A stretch of 64,000 bases of DNA, taken from the NCBI RefSeq assembly GCF_014164775.1, contig NZ_JACJGB010000003.1, positions 186,001 through 250,000 of the forward strand, in the 5' to 3' direction. The notes under the pieces are model-generated. The model was not told where the DNA came from and did not search any database. It saw nothing but the letters and a program-made list of their open reading frames with translations. The DNA comes from Tessaracoccus sp. MC1679 (GTDB lineage: Bacteria > Actinomycetota > Actinomycetes > Propionibacteriales > Propionibacteriaceae). Of the stretch, positions 16,192-25,083 are shown in pieces (positions within the stretch are counted from its first letter, which is position 1; every line of letters starts with the position of its first letter). The translations under genes and the position numbers were made by a program.

Positions 16192-19100
16192 GTGACTGAT
16201 GGCTACCTGCGCTTCCCGCACCTTCACCGCGACACCGTCGTCCTCGTCGCCGACGACGACCTCTGGCTCGGATCGCTCGGAGGCGGACGCGCCTCGCGGA
16301 TCACACTGGGGGAGGAGACGCCCCGCAACCCCCGAATCTCGCCCGACGGCTCCCGGGTGGCGTTCACCGCCACCACCAACGGCGGGTGGGACGCCTACGT
16401 CGTGGACCTCGACGGCGGCACGAGGCGGCTGACCTGGCTGAGCGGGCGGCCCATGCTGGTGTCCGGGTGGCTTGATGCTGATCACATCCTGGTCTGCTCC
16501 CAGCACGAGGGCTTCCACCGCGTGGACTCGTCCATGTATTCGTTGTCGCTGGACGGCCGGCTCACCCGGCTTCCGTGGGGGCTGGCCACCTCGGCGGCGG
16601 TGCACAGGAAGGGTCGGGTGGCCATCGCGTCGGCGAACTTCCGGGATCCCTCGGGATGGAAGCGGTACCGGGGTGGCATGGCCGCCCGCCTGTACCTCTC
16701 TGCGGAGGGCAAGGGCGACTGGAAGCGGCTCCTGCCGGACGTGACCGCCGGCCTCTTCTGGCCCTCCTGGGTGGGGGAGCGGCTGATGTTCACCTCGGAT
16801 CTGGGGGAGGGGCCGGACGTGCAGGGGCAGGTGTGGTCCGTGAACTCCGCAGGCAAGGACCTGCGTCAGCACACCCGGCACAGCGCCGAGCAGGGCTACG
16901 TGCGCGACGCCACCACGGACGGCCAGGCCGTCATTTATCACGCCCGGGGTCGTCTGCACTACATGGCCACGTTGAAGGCCGAACCCCAGGCCCTGGACAT
17001 CACCGTTCCCCTGGGGCGCCCCCAGCCGGTGCCGGTCGCGCCCACGGACCGGCTCGAGTCGATCGCCCCGGACCGCGGTGGGGACGCCTCACTCGTGGAG
17101 TGGCGCGGCGCCGCCTACCTGCTCACCCACCGCGGAGGCCCGGCCCGCGCCGTCGCCGAGTCGCCGGGCGCGCGCATCCGCGAGCCGCGGTTCCTGGCGC
17201 AGACCGGACGCGGGGTGTGGGTGACAGACGAGGGGGGCGAGGACGCGCTGGAGATCCGGCAGCTCGACGGCTACGGCCCAGCCCGCCGCCTCGCCGCCGG
17301 GCGCCTGGGCCGCGTGATGACGCTTGAGCCCAACGCCGAGGGCAGCAAGGTCGCGGTGGGCAGCCACGACGGCACGGTCTACATCCTTGACGTGGCCCGC
17401 GGCTCCGCCCGGAAGGTGGGTCGGTCTCCGGTGGGTGAGGCCACCGGCCTGACCTGGTCCCCGGACGGCCGCTACCTGGTGTGGCGCAACGCCGTGGCGA
17501 ACGAGGGCATGCTGGGCCAGCTCGTCGGCTACGACATGACGGCCGAGGCAGGATTCACGCTCACCCGCGGGCAGTACAACGACTACTCGCCCACCTTCAC
17601 CGCGGATGGGAAGTACCTGTGCTTCCTGTCCAGCCGCACCATCGATCCCACCTACGACGAGCTCGGGTTCGATCTGGCGTTCACCAACTCCACCCGTCCC
17701 TGGTTGGTGCCGCTCAGCGCCACCGAGCCGGCCCCGTTCGGGCCATCGGCCGATGGATGGCCCATCAGCGAGTCCGACGACAAGGACGATGAGAAGAAGT
17801 CCGACGTTGCCAAGGACGGTGAGGGGGCGCAGGAGGAGGCGGCCCCCGTCGTGGTCTTCGACCTGGATGGTGTGGAGGACCGGATGGTGCCGCTGCCGGT
17901 GGCGTCGTCGCGATATGCCTCGCTGCAGGCCGCCAAGGACGGCCTGGTGTGGGTGGCGCTGCGCTCCACCGGTGAGCTGGGCGCTGCCCGGGCCGGGGTC
18001 GAGGGCGAGGTCAAGGACCACGTCGAGCACTTCTCGTTCAAGACCCGCAAGCTGACGGTGGTGGTCGAGGGCTGCGACGGCGCCGCGATCAGCGGCGACG
18101 GCGAGCGCCTCGTCGTGCGCAACGGCGAGGACATCTGGGTTCAGCAGGCCGACCACGAGCCCGACGGCGACGACGCCAAGATCCCCGTGGACCTCAGCCG
18201 CCTCCGCCGCGAGGTGGACCCGCGGGCTGAGTGGCGGCAGATGTTCGAGGAGAACGCCCGCCTCATGCGGGACCACTACTGGCGCGACGACTTCGACGGC
18301 ACGGACTGGGCGGCCGCCGTCGCCCGCTACCGGCCGCTGCTCAACCGGATCGCCAGCCACGACGACCTCGTCGACGTGCTCTGGGAGACGGTGGGGGAGC
18401 TCAACACCTCTCACGCCTACGTCGACCCGCCGTCGCATCATCACGACGGCGCACACGTGGCGTTCCTCGGCGCCGAGTTCACCCGCAACTCCAAGGGGGA
18501 GGTGGTGATCTCGCGGATCCTGCCGGGGGAGACCTCGGACCCGTCCGCCCGGTCCCCGCTTCGGGCCGCAGGGGTCGCGGCGGCGCCAGGTGACGTCATC
18601 GCCGCAGTCGACGGGCGCTCCACGGCAGAGGTGCCAGACATCGGTGCGCTCCTCCAGGGCGCCGCTGACAAGGTGGTGGAGCTCACCCTCGTGCAGGGGC
18701 GGCAGCGCAGGCGCGTCGCCGTGGTGCCCACGCCCAGTGAGGCGCCCATGCGCTACCACGAGTGGGTGGCCGGCCGCGTGGCCCACACCCGCGCCCGGTC
18801 CCAGGGGCGCGTCGGGTACGTCCACGTCCCGGACATGGTGGCGAGGGGGTGGGCGGAGTTCCACCGCCTCATCGACGCGGCCATGCGGTGCGAGGCGGTG
18901 GTGGTGGACGTCCGCTTCAACGCCGGCGGTCACACCTCCGAGCTGGTCATCGAGCGGTTGTCGCGGCGGGCCGTGGGCTGGAACGGGGCGCGCCATCACG
19001 ACGACGTCACCACCTACCCCAGCCAGGCCGCCCGCGGCCCGGTGGTGTTTCTCACCAACGCCTACGCCGGATCCGACGGCGACATCGTCACGGCCGCCGC

Positions 19101-19422
19101 CCAGGAGCTGGGCCTCGGCCCGGTGGTGGGGGAGCGGAGCTGGGGCGGCGTCGTCGGCATCGACGGCCGGTTCACGCTGGTCGACGGCACCGAGGTCACG
19201 CAGCCGCGGTACTGGATCGCGTTCGACAAGTACGGCTTCGGCCTGGAGAACCACGGCGTGGACCCGGACATCGTGGTCGAGACGGGGCCGGCCGAGTGGG
19301 AGTCCGAGGACGACGTGCAGCTGGACCGGGCCATCGACGAGGCGCTGTCCCGGCTGGCCGATCGACCGGCGGCGAGCCCGCCGTCGTTCGAGGCACCCCG
19401 ATTCGCACGCAGGGAGAGCTGA
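16192..19422 (+). CDS. Tricorn protease homologue
   Basis: A very large cytoplasmic protease that trims peptides released by proteasome- or Clp-type machines. The 1076-residue protein begins with two beta-propeller regions (about residues 1-660, with WD/TolB-like RISPDGSRVAFTA and LTWSPDGRYLVW). A helical C1 domain and the Ser-His pair of NTSHAYVDP (about 738) follow, then a PDZ domain (about 765-850), and finally the C2 domain with the nucleophile in YAGSDGDI (about 958) and a GVDPDI ending. These fit the Ser-His-Ser-Glu tetrad of Thermoplasma tricorn. I chose GTG 16192, just after the ligase gene, because the upstream extension overlaps ligase and is not family-like. Confidence 0.93.
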   Translation: MTDGYLRFPHLHRDTVVLVADDDLWLGSLGGGRASRITLGEETPRNPRISPDGSRVAFTATTNGGWDAYVVDLDGGTRRLTWLSGRPMLVSGWLDADHILVCSQHEGFHRVDSSMYSLSLDGRLTRLPWGLATSAAVHRKGRVAIASANFRDPSGWKRYRGGMAARLYLSAEGKGDWKRLLPDVTAGLFWPSWVGERLMFTSDLGEGPDVQGQVWSVNSAGKDLRQHTRHSAEQGYVRDATTDGQAVIYHARGRLHYMATLKAEPQALDITVPLGRPQPVPVAPTDRLESIAPDRGGDASLVEWRGAAYLLTHRGGPARAVAESPGARIREPRFLAQTGRGVWVTDEGGEDALEIRQLDGYGPARRLAAGRLGRVMTLEPNAEGSKVAVGSHDGTVYILDVARGSARKVGRSPVGEATGLTWSPDGRYLVWRNAVANEGMLGQLVGYDMTAEAGFTLTRGQYNDYSPTFTADGKYLCFLSSRTIDPTYDELGFDLAFTNSTRPWLVPLSATEPAPFGPSADGWPISESDDKDDEKKSDVAKDGEGAQEEAAPVVVFDLDGVEDRMVPLPVASSRYASLQAAKDGLVWVALRSTGELGAARAGVEGEVKDHVEHFSFKTRKLTVVVEGCDGAAISGDGERLVVRNGEDIWVQQADHEPDGDDAKIPVDLSRLRREVDPRAEWRQMFEENARLMRDHYWRDDFDGTDWAAAVARYRPLLNRIASHDDLVDVLWETVGELNTSHAYVDPPSHHHDGAHVAFLGAEFTRNSKGEVVISRILPGETSDPSARSPLRAAGVAAAPGDVIAAVDGRSTAEVPDIGALLQGAADKVVELTLVQGRQRRRVAVVPTPSEAPMRYHEWVAGRVAHTRARSQGRVGYVHVPDMVARGWAEFHRLIDAAMRCEAVVVDVRFNAGGHTSELVIERLSRRAVGWNGARHHDDVTTYPSQAARGPVVFLTNAYAGSDGDIVTAAAQELGLGPVVGERSWGGVVGIDGRFTLVDGTEVTQPRYWIAFDKYGFGLENHGVDPDIVVETGPAEWESEDDVQLDRAIDEALSRLADRPAASPPSFEAPRFARRES

Positions 19423-19424
19423 GG

Positions 19425-20666
19425 ATGACTGGAACCAACTGGGCCGGCAACGTCACCTACTCCGCGCGACGCTTGGCTGAACCGACGTCCGTCGACGAGC
19501 TGCGGGAGCTCGTGGCGGCCGAGGAGCTGATCCGGGTGGTGGGGTCGCGGCATTGTTTCAACGACATCGCGGACACCGCCGGGGTCCAGATCTCGTTGGG
19601 GAAGCTGAGCGATGAGGGCCCCGTGCGGGTGGGCGAGGCCACGGTCAGGGTCCCGGCATGGTGGCGCTACGGCGACCTGGTGCCCGCGCTGCGCGACGAG
19701 GGCGTGGCCCTGGCCAACCTGGCCTCCCTGCCCCACATCTCCGTGGCGGGGGCCGTCCAGACCGGCACGCATGGTTCCGGGGACCGCATCGGTTCGCTCG
19801 CCACGCAGGTGTCCGCGCTGGAGGTCGTCGACGGTCGCGGTGAGCTGGTGCGGATGGAGCGCGGCGGCGCGGACTTCGACGGCGCCGTCGTCGGACTCGG
19901 TGCCCTGGGAGTGCTCACGCACGTGGAGCTCGACGTGGCGCCGGCGCGCCCGGTGGCGCAGAGGGTCTTCGAGGGGGTGCGCCTCGACGCCGTCCTGGGT
20001 GATCTGTCGGCGGTCACGGGGGCCGGGGACAGCGTCAGCATGTTCACGACCTGGCAGGACCCGGCAGTCATCGAGCAGGTGTGGGTGAAGTCCGCGGGTG
20101 AGCCGTCCGTTGGCGGGATTCTCGCCGCGGGCGGGCGCCCGGCAGGCGGGCCGCGGCACCCGATCGCGGGCATCGACCCCACCCCCTGCACCCCGCAGAT
20201 GGGCGAGTTCGGGCCGTGGTACGACAGGTTGCCGCACTTCAGGCTGGAGTTCACCCCGTCGGTGGGGGCGGAGCTGCAGTCGGAGTACCTGGTGCCGCGG
20301 ACTGATGCTGTCGCGGCGATCGAGGCGGTGGCCGGGCTGGCACCGAGGATCGCGCCGCTGCTGTTCGTGTGCGAGATCCGCACCATGGCCGCGGACGCGC
20401 TGTGGCTCTCCCCGGCCTTCGGGGCGGACACGGTGGGGCTCCACTTCACCTGGAAGCCGGACGAGGCGGCGGTGCGCGCGCTCCTGCCCGAGCTGGAGGC
20501 GGCCCTGCCGGGCACGGCGCGCCCCCACTGGGGCAAGGTCTTCACGATGCCCGGCGACGAGGTGGCCGCCCGCTACCCGCGGTGGTCGGACTTCGCGGAG
20601 CTGCGCGGCCGGATGGACCCGGCCCGCCGGTTCGCCAACCCCTACCTGACCAGGCTCGGCCTGTAG
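19425..20666 (+). CDS. FAD-dependent oxidoreductase, alditol/xylitol oxidase-like
   Basis: This 413-residue flavoprotein resembles Streptomyces alditol oxidase, which oxidises the terminal hydroxyl of sugar alcohols to aldoses using oxygen. GSRHCFNDIADT near residue 40 holds the His that carries FAD covalently in that family (RHSFND there). LPHISVAGAVQTGTHGSG is the second FAD-binding segment, and the ALO-type C-terminal end MDPARRFANPYL is present. I chose ATG 19425, with AGGGAGAG upstream and two bases after the tricorn stop. The substrate could also be a lactone or another polyol. It converges with valS. Confidence 0.85.
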   Translation: MTGTNWAGNVTYSARRLAEPTSVDELRELVAAEELIRVVGSRHCFNDIADTAGVQISLGKLSDEGPVRVGEATVRVPAWWRYGDLVPALRDEGVALANLASLPHISVAGAVQTGTHGSGDRIGSLATQVSALEVVDGRGELVRMERGGADFDGAVVGLGALGVLTHVELDVAPARPVAQRVFEGVRLDAVLGDLSAVTGAGDSVSMFTTWQDPAVIEQVWVKSAGEPSVGGILAAGGRPAGGPRHPIAGIDPTPCTPQMGEFGPWYDRLPHFRLEFTPSVGAELQSEYLVPRTDAVAAIEAVAGLAPRIAPLLFVCEIRTMAADALWLSPAFGADTVGLHFTWKPDEAAVRALLPELEAALPGTARPHWGKVFTMPGDEVAARYPRWSDFAELRGRMDPARRFANPYLTRLGL

Positions 20667-20697
20667 CTCACGACCGACGGACGGGACCGGCGCGCCG

Positions 20698-23259
20698 TTA
20701 CTGGTCGGCCGTGGGAGCCAGCTCCACCTCGACACCGAGCGGGGCGTCGACCTCGGCCCACGTCACCTCGCCGACGAGCCGGCCCACTGCGCGGAGGTCC
20801 GCTTCGATGGTGCGCAGCCTCGCGACGACGCCCGCGGGGCCGGCGAACGCCGCCCGCGACACTTCCGCCTTCATCGAGACCTTCGCCGTCGATTTGGCGC
20901 CCCGGATGGCGATCAGCGCCGTGGCCACGTCCGCGAGCAACGCGGGGTCCCCGGTGGGAAGCTCGTCGACGGTGGGCCACCCCGCCAGGTGCACCGAGGC
21001 GCCGTGCGTCCAGCGCCACACCTCTTCCGTGACGAACGGGAGGATGGGGGCGAACAGCCGCAGCTGCACGTCGAGCGCCAACGCCAGCGCGGCCTGCGCG
21101 GAGGCCTGCGCCTCGGCCCCCTGGGCGCCGTAGGCGCGTTCCTTGACCAGCTCGAGGTAGTCGTCGCAGAAGGACCAGAAGAACGACTCCGTGGCCTCGA
21201 GCGCCCCGGTGTAGTCGAAGTCGTCGAACGCCTTCGTCGCGGTGGCCACCACTCCACGCAGGCCAGCCAGCATCGCAAGATCGACGGGGCTAGTCACGGC
21301 CTGGAGCCCGCCCGGATTCTCGGCCATCGTGAGCACGAACTTGCCGGCGTTGAGGATCTTCATGGCGAGGCGACGACCCACCTTCATCTGGGTCTCGTCG
21401 AAGGGCGAGTCCATCCCGGGGCGCGCCATCGCGGCGCGCCAGCGCACGGCGTCCGAGCCGTACTTGTCCAGGATGTCTGTGGGCACCACGACGTTGCCCT
21501 TGGACTTGCTCATCTTCTTGCGGTCCGGGTCCACCACGAAGCCCGAGATGGTGGCGCGCTTCCACGGCAGGGAGCCGTTCTCGAAGTGGGCCCGCACCAC
21601 CCGACTGAACAGCCAGGTCCGGATGATGTCGTGGGCCTGCGGCGCCACGTCCATCGGGAACGTGAGCGCGAACAGTTCCTCATCGCGCTCCCAGCCGGTG
21701 GCCAGGTGGGGGGTGAGCGACGACGTGGCCCAGGTGTCCATCACGTCCGGGTCCGCCATGAACCCGCCAGGCTGGTCGCGCTGCTCGTCGGTGAACCCCG
21801 GCGGGCAGTCGGTCACGGGATCGATGGGCAGCGAGGCCTCTTCGGCCACGATGGGGGACTCGTAGTCGGGCTCGCCGTCGGCGTCCAGGCGGTACCAGAC
21901 GGGGAACGGCACCCCGAAGAAGCGCTGCCGGGAGATCAGCCAGTCGCCGTTGAGCCCCCCCACCCAGTTCTCGTAGCGGTGTGCCATGTGCTCGGGGGTC
22001 CACTGCAATTCGTGGCCGCGCGCCAGCATCGCCTGCTTGATGTCCTCGTCGCGTCCGCCGTTGCTGATGTACCACTGGCGGGTGGCGACGATCTCGAGCG
22101 GCTTGTCGCCCTTCTCGTAGAAGTTGGTCATGCGCGTGGTGGGCTTGGGGTCGCCGTCGAGGTCGCCGGTCTCGCGCAGCATCGCGACGGTGGCCTCCCG
22201 TGCGGAGAACGCGGTCTTGCCGGCGATGGCTTCGTAGGCGCCGGCGTTGACGATCCACTCGGGCGTCTCCCCCTGGATGCGGCCGTCGCGGCCGATCACC
22301 GTGCGGGTGGGGAGGTTGAGCTCGCGCCACCACGTGACGTCCGTCAGGTCGCCGAAGGTGCAGCACATGGCAATGCCGGCGCCCTTGTCTGGCTCCGCCG
22401 CCTCGTGCGCCAGGACCGGGATCTCCACGCCGAAGAGGGGAGAGGTGACGGTGCTGCCGAAAAGCGGCTGGTACCGCTCGTCGTCCGGGTGCGCGATGAG
22501 CGCGCAGACGGAAGCCAGCAGCTCCGGGCGGGTGGTCTCGATGTGCACCGGGGTGCCGTCGGGCCGGTGGAACGCCACGCGGTGGTAGGCGCCGGGGTAC
22601 TCGCGGGCCTCCAGCTCCGCCTGCGCCACAGCGGTGTGGAATGTGACGTCCCACAGGGTGGGGGCGTAGCTGAGGTAGGCCTCGCCGCGGGCATGGTTGC
22701 GCAGGAAGGCCTTCTGGGCCACGGCCTGCGAGCTCGCCGAGATGGTGGTGTAGAGCGTGGACCAGTCCACCGAGAGGCCCAGCTGCTTCCAGAGGGCCTC
22801 GAAAGCCTGCTCGTCGACGGCGGTCAGCCCGTGGCAGAGCTCGATGAAGTTGGCCCGGCTGATCGGAACCTGACGCTTGGGGTCCGGCTTGGCGGGAGCT
22901 TCGAAGCCCGCGTCGTAGGGGATCGACGGGTCGCAGCGCACGCCGTAGAAGTTCTGGACCCGGCGCTCGGTGGGCAGGCCGTTGTCGTCCCAGCCCATCG
23001 GGTAGAACACGTGCTTGCCGCGCATCCGCTGGTAGCGGGCCACCGTGTCTGTGTGGGTGTAGCTGAACACGTGGCCCACGTGTAGCGAGCCGGACACCGT
23101 CGGCGGGGGCGTGTCGATGCTGAACACGTCCTCGCGGCTTGAGGGCCTGACGAACGCGTAGGTGCTCTCCTCTGCCCATACCTGCCCCCACTTGGCCTCC
23201 AGGCCTTCGAGGACGGGCTTGTCGGGGAGGGCGCGCGCAGACGCGTTCGAATGGGTCAT
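20698..23259 (-). CDS. valS: Valyl-tRNA synthetase
   Basis: It charges tRNA-Val in the cytoplasm. The class I signatures are PPPTVSGSLHVGH (HIGH-type, near residue 44) and KKMSKSKGNV (KMSKS). The editing domain and anticodon-binding domain lie around and after them. The 853-residue protein ends soon after the anticodon domain, without the long C-terminal coiled-coil arm of E. coli ValS (951). Together with MGWDDNGLPTERRVQ, this suggests the type-2 (archaeal-like) ValS subfamily. I chose ATG 23259 because the upstream extension is Arg/Ser-rich and not conserved in type. A DsbA-like gene precedes it by 49 bases. Confidence 0.95.
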   Translation of the reverse strand: MTHSNASARALPDKPVLEGLEAKWGQVWAEESTYAFVRPSSREDVFSIDTPPPTVSGSLHVGHVFSYTHTDTVARYQRMRGKHVFYPMGWDDNGLPTERRVQNFYGVRCDPSIPYDAGFEAPAKPDPKRQVPISRANFIELCHGLTAVDEQAFEALWKQLGLSVDWSTLYTTISASSQAVAQKAFLRNHARGEAYLSYAPTLWDVTFHTAVAQAELEAREYPGAYHRVAFHRPDGTPVHIETTRPELLASVCALIAHPDDERYQPLFGSTVTSPLFGVEIPVLAHEAAEPDKGAGIAMCCTFGDLTDVTWWRELNLPTRTVIGRDGRIQGETPEWIVNAGAYEAIAGKTAFSAREATVAMLRETGDLDGDPKPTTRMTNFYEKGDKPLEIVATRQWYISNGGRDEDIKQAMLARGHELQWTPEHMAHRYENWVGGLNGDWLISRQRFFGVPFPVWYRLDADGEPDYESPIVAEEASLPIDPVTDCPPGFTDEQRDQPGGFMADPDVMDTWATSSLTPHLATGWERDEELFALTFPMDVAPQAHDIIRTWLFSRVVRAHFENGSLPWKRATISGFVVDPDRKKMSKSKGNVVVPTDILDKYGSDAVRWRAAMARPGMDSPFDETQMKVGRRLAMKILNAGKFVLTMAENPGGLQAVTSPVDLAMLAGLRGVVATATKAFDDFDYTGALEATESFFWSFCDDYLELVKERAYGAQGAEAQASAQAALALALDVQLRLFAPILPFVTEEVWRWTHGASVHLAGWPTVDELPTGDPALLADVATALIAIRGAKSTAKVSMKAEVSRAAFAGPAGVVARLRTIEADLRAVGRLVGEVTWAEVDAPLGVEVELAPTADQ

Positions 23260-23308
23260 GGGACCCGATCTTAATGGGCAGCGCGCGCCCGCCCGAACCG
23301 TCGCCCGG

Positions 23309-24124
23309 TCAGCTCTCGAGCTGCTGGCCGCCCGCCTCGAACGCCTCACTGATCGCCCCGAGCAGGCTCTCCGTGGTGGGCTGGATCAGGACGGTCTGGG
23401 ACTCCTGGTCGTAGAACTCCAACACCTGGCCGCTCACGAGGAAGGTGGGCGTGGCGCCGATCTGGTCGTCGTTGAACTTCTGGTTGGCGGCGTCGGTGAA
23501 GTCGTTGAAGGCCCGGGTGTCGTAGAGCTCCTGGTACCGGGTGAGGTCCTCGCCCTCGATGCCGGCCAAGGCCGGGAAGTCCACCCGCAGCTGCTGATCG
23601 GTGAAGCCGGTGCCCTCCTGGGCAGGATGGTTGGCGTAGACCACGCGGTGGAAGGCGTCGAACGCGCCCACCTCGTCGGCCGCTGCGGCGGCCAGGGCGG
23701 CGCGCTTCGACGAGTCGTTGCGCAGCCCGGCGTCCAGGAAGAACGCGGTGCGGATCTCCGCGGTGATCGAACCGTCGGCCACCAACTGCTCGATGATGGG
23801 CCCGTAGCTCTCCTCCCGCGAGGCGCAGGCCGGGCACTGGAAGTCCTCCCACACCACCAGGTGGGGGGTGCCCTCCTGTGGCTGCTTGCCCGCCAGAGCG
23901 ATGCCGGAGGAGGCCGTGGCGTTGGGGGGCGTCAGCTGCTCCGTCGCTACAGGCGCCTGCTTGGCCAGCGCCTGCATGATCACAATCGCCAGCACCGCGA
24001 CGATGGTCAGCGCCGCGAGTCCCGCGCCGACGGCGAGAATGCGGCGCGTGCGCTTGGTGCGCTCTTCCATCTCCTGCTGCTGGCGCAGGGCGGCGCGCTT
24101 GCTCAGCGACGAATTGTTGGCCAT
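23309..24124 (-). CDS. Membrane-anchored DsbA/thioredoxin-fold protein
   Basis: This 271-residue protein has a basic N-terminus, one membrane segment (about residues 29-51) and an extracytoplasmic thioredoxin-fold domain of DsbA type. WEDFQCPACASREE carries the C-P-A-C redox motif near residue 95, and ATPTFLVSGQV supplies the cis-Pro loop. It probably oxidises or isomerises disulfides in exported proteins; actinobacterial relatives are called DsbA-like or 'thioredoxin domain-containing'. I chose ATG 24124 because AAGGAG lies 10 bases before it on the minus strand. It is transcribed toward valS. Confidence 0.9.
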   Translation of the reverse strand: MANNSSLSKRAALRQQQEMEERTKRTRRILAVGAGLAALTIVAVLAIVIMQALAKQAPVATEQLTPPNATASSGIALAGKQPQEGTPHLVVWEDFQCPACASREESYGPIIEQLVADGSITAEIRTAFFLDAGLRNDSSKRAALAAAAADEVGAFDAFHRVVYANHPAQEGTGFTDQQLRVDFPALAGIEGEDLTRYQELYDTRAFNDFTDAANQKFNDDQIGATPTFLVSGQVLEFYDQESQTVLIQPTTESLLGAISEAFEAGGQQLES

Positions 24125-24258
24125 ATTGCGAAGCTCCTTGAGGGGCGTGAACGGTGCGGCGGAGCGATGGAACATGGCCCATCGCTGCCTACGGGTCATC
24201 CTAACCGGGCAGCTCAAAGGCCCGAATCGACGTCCGGGAGCCCCGGGGGGAGGCGTGT

Positions 24259-24954
24259 TCAGGCCAGGATCAGGCCCGACGCCACGGCCAGGTTGCTCGC
24301 GTGCAGTTCCTCGTAGGTGTCCAGTTCGCCGAACTGCTCGAACACCTCAACCGACACCGACCCGGCCATCAGGGTCCACGCGGCCATCGCGGCCAGGAAG
24401 AGTTCAGCAGGAAGCTGCTCCTCGGTCAGTCCCAGTTCATGCACCTGGTGACGCGCGCCGGCCAGTGCCCCGTCACTCGGGGACCGCCGGCGCGAGGCGG
24501 GCGCGGCCCGCCCGGCCGCAACGGCTTCGAGGATCAGCCCGATGACGAGCAGCAACACTCGGGTGCCGGGCGGCGTCGTCCGCTCGGGTGGGGCAACGTA
24601 GCCGGGCACGGGCGAGCCGTAGAGCAGGGCCCAGTCGTGCGGGTGGCTCACAGCCCACCCCCGCATGGCGCCCCCGATGGCCAACCATCTGCCGTGAAGA
24701 TCCTCGACGGGGACCTCGCGAAGCGCGTCGTCCACGGCGTCGCCGAGCGCGTCGTAGGACTCGACGATCAGCCGGGTCAGCAGCTCGTCCCGGCTGGCGA
24801 CGTAGCGGTAGACCGCAGACGACGCCATGCCCAGGTCTCTGGCGACAGCCCTCAACGACAGGGCAGCGGCCCCGGCCTCGGCGAGCTGGGCGCGCCCGAG
24901 CCGCAGAATCTCCGCCTCGAGGTACTGCCGGTTCAGCGCACGTCGTCCCTCCAT
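24259..24954 (-). CDS. TetR-family transcriptional regulator
   Basis: A 231-residue repressor type. The N-terminal helix-turn-helix is LSLRAVARDLGMASSAVYRYVASRDELL (about residues 32-59), matching the TetR pattern strongly. The C-terminal domain has a WHG-like arrangement with WAVSHPHDWALLYG. It is divergent from an NAD-binding protein gene. The 129-base gap between them carries two AGAGC-N3-GCTCT palindromes around a TTGACA promoter, so it most likely represses that gene and perhaps itself. Its ligand is unknown. Confidence 0.92.
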   Translation of the reverse strand: MEGRRALNRQYLEAEILRLGRAQLAEAGAAALSLRAVARDLGMASSAVYRYVASRDELLTRLIVESYDALGDAVDDALREVPVEDLHGRWLAIGGAMRGWAVSHPHDWALLYGSPVPGYVAPPERTTPPGTRVLLLVIGLILEAVAAGRAAPASRRRSPSDGALAGARHQVHELGLTEEQLPAELFLAAMAAWTLMAGSVSVEVFEQFGELDTYEELHASNLAVASGLILA

Positions 24955-24997
24955 GGGCCCAGCGTGCCGGAGTGGGGTCGTCGCCGTCAAGGAAATG

Positions 24998-25010
24998 AGA
25001 GCACCGCTCT
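24998..25010. promoter_or_regulatory. TetR operator candidate 1
   Basis: AGAGCACCGCTCT has complementary half-sites AGAGC and GCTCT around 3 bases. It touches the -35 hexamer TTGACA of the candidate promoter at 25010, a place where a bound repressor would block polymerase. Confidence 0.7.
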
Positions 25011-25038
25011 TGACATCCGCGCTGCGCGGGCGCATCCT
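25010..25038 (+). promoter_or_regulatory. Candidate promoter of the NAD-binding protein gene
   Basis: TTGACA (25010-25015) is a perfect -35 box, and CATCCT (25033-25038) is an acceptable -10 at 17 bases. It is bracketed by the two palindromes, so it should be repressed when the TetR protein binds. Confidence 0.55.
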
Positions 25039-25045
25039 CGAAAAG

Positions 25046-25058
25046 AGAGCGGTGCTCT
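25046..25058. promoter_or_regulatory. TetR operator candidate 2
   Basis: AGAGCGGTGCTCT is the exact reverse complement of the first site and again has the AGAGC-N3-GCTCT symmetry. It overlaps the expected transcript start region. Centre-to-centre distance between the two sites is 48 bases. Confidence 0.7.
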
Positions 25059-25083
25059 TGTTGATCCATGCAAGGAGTCCCCC

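Noticed and set aside
17089..19254. A 721-codon minus-strand open frame opposite the tricorn gene
   Set aside because: It has His/Val/Gly-rich shadow composition. The plus strand encodes a full tricorn protease.
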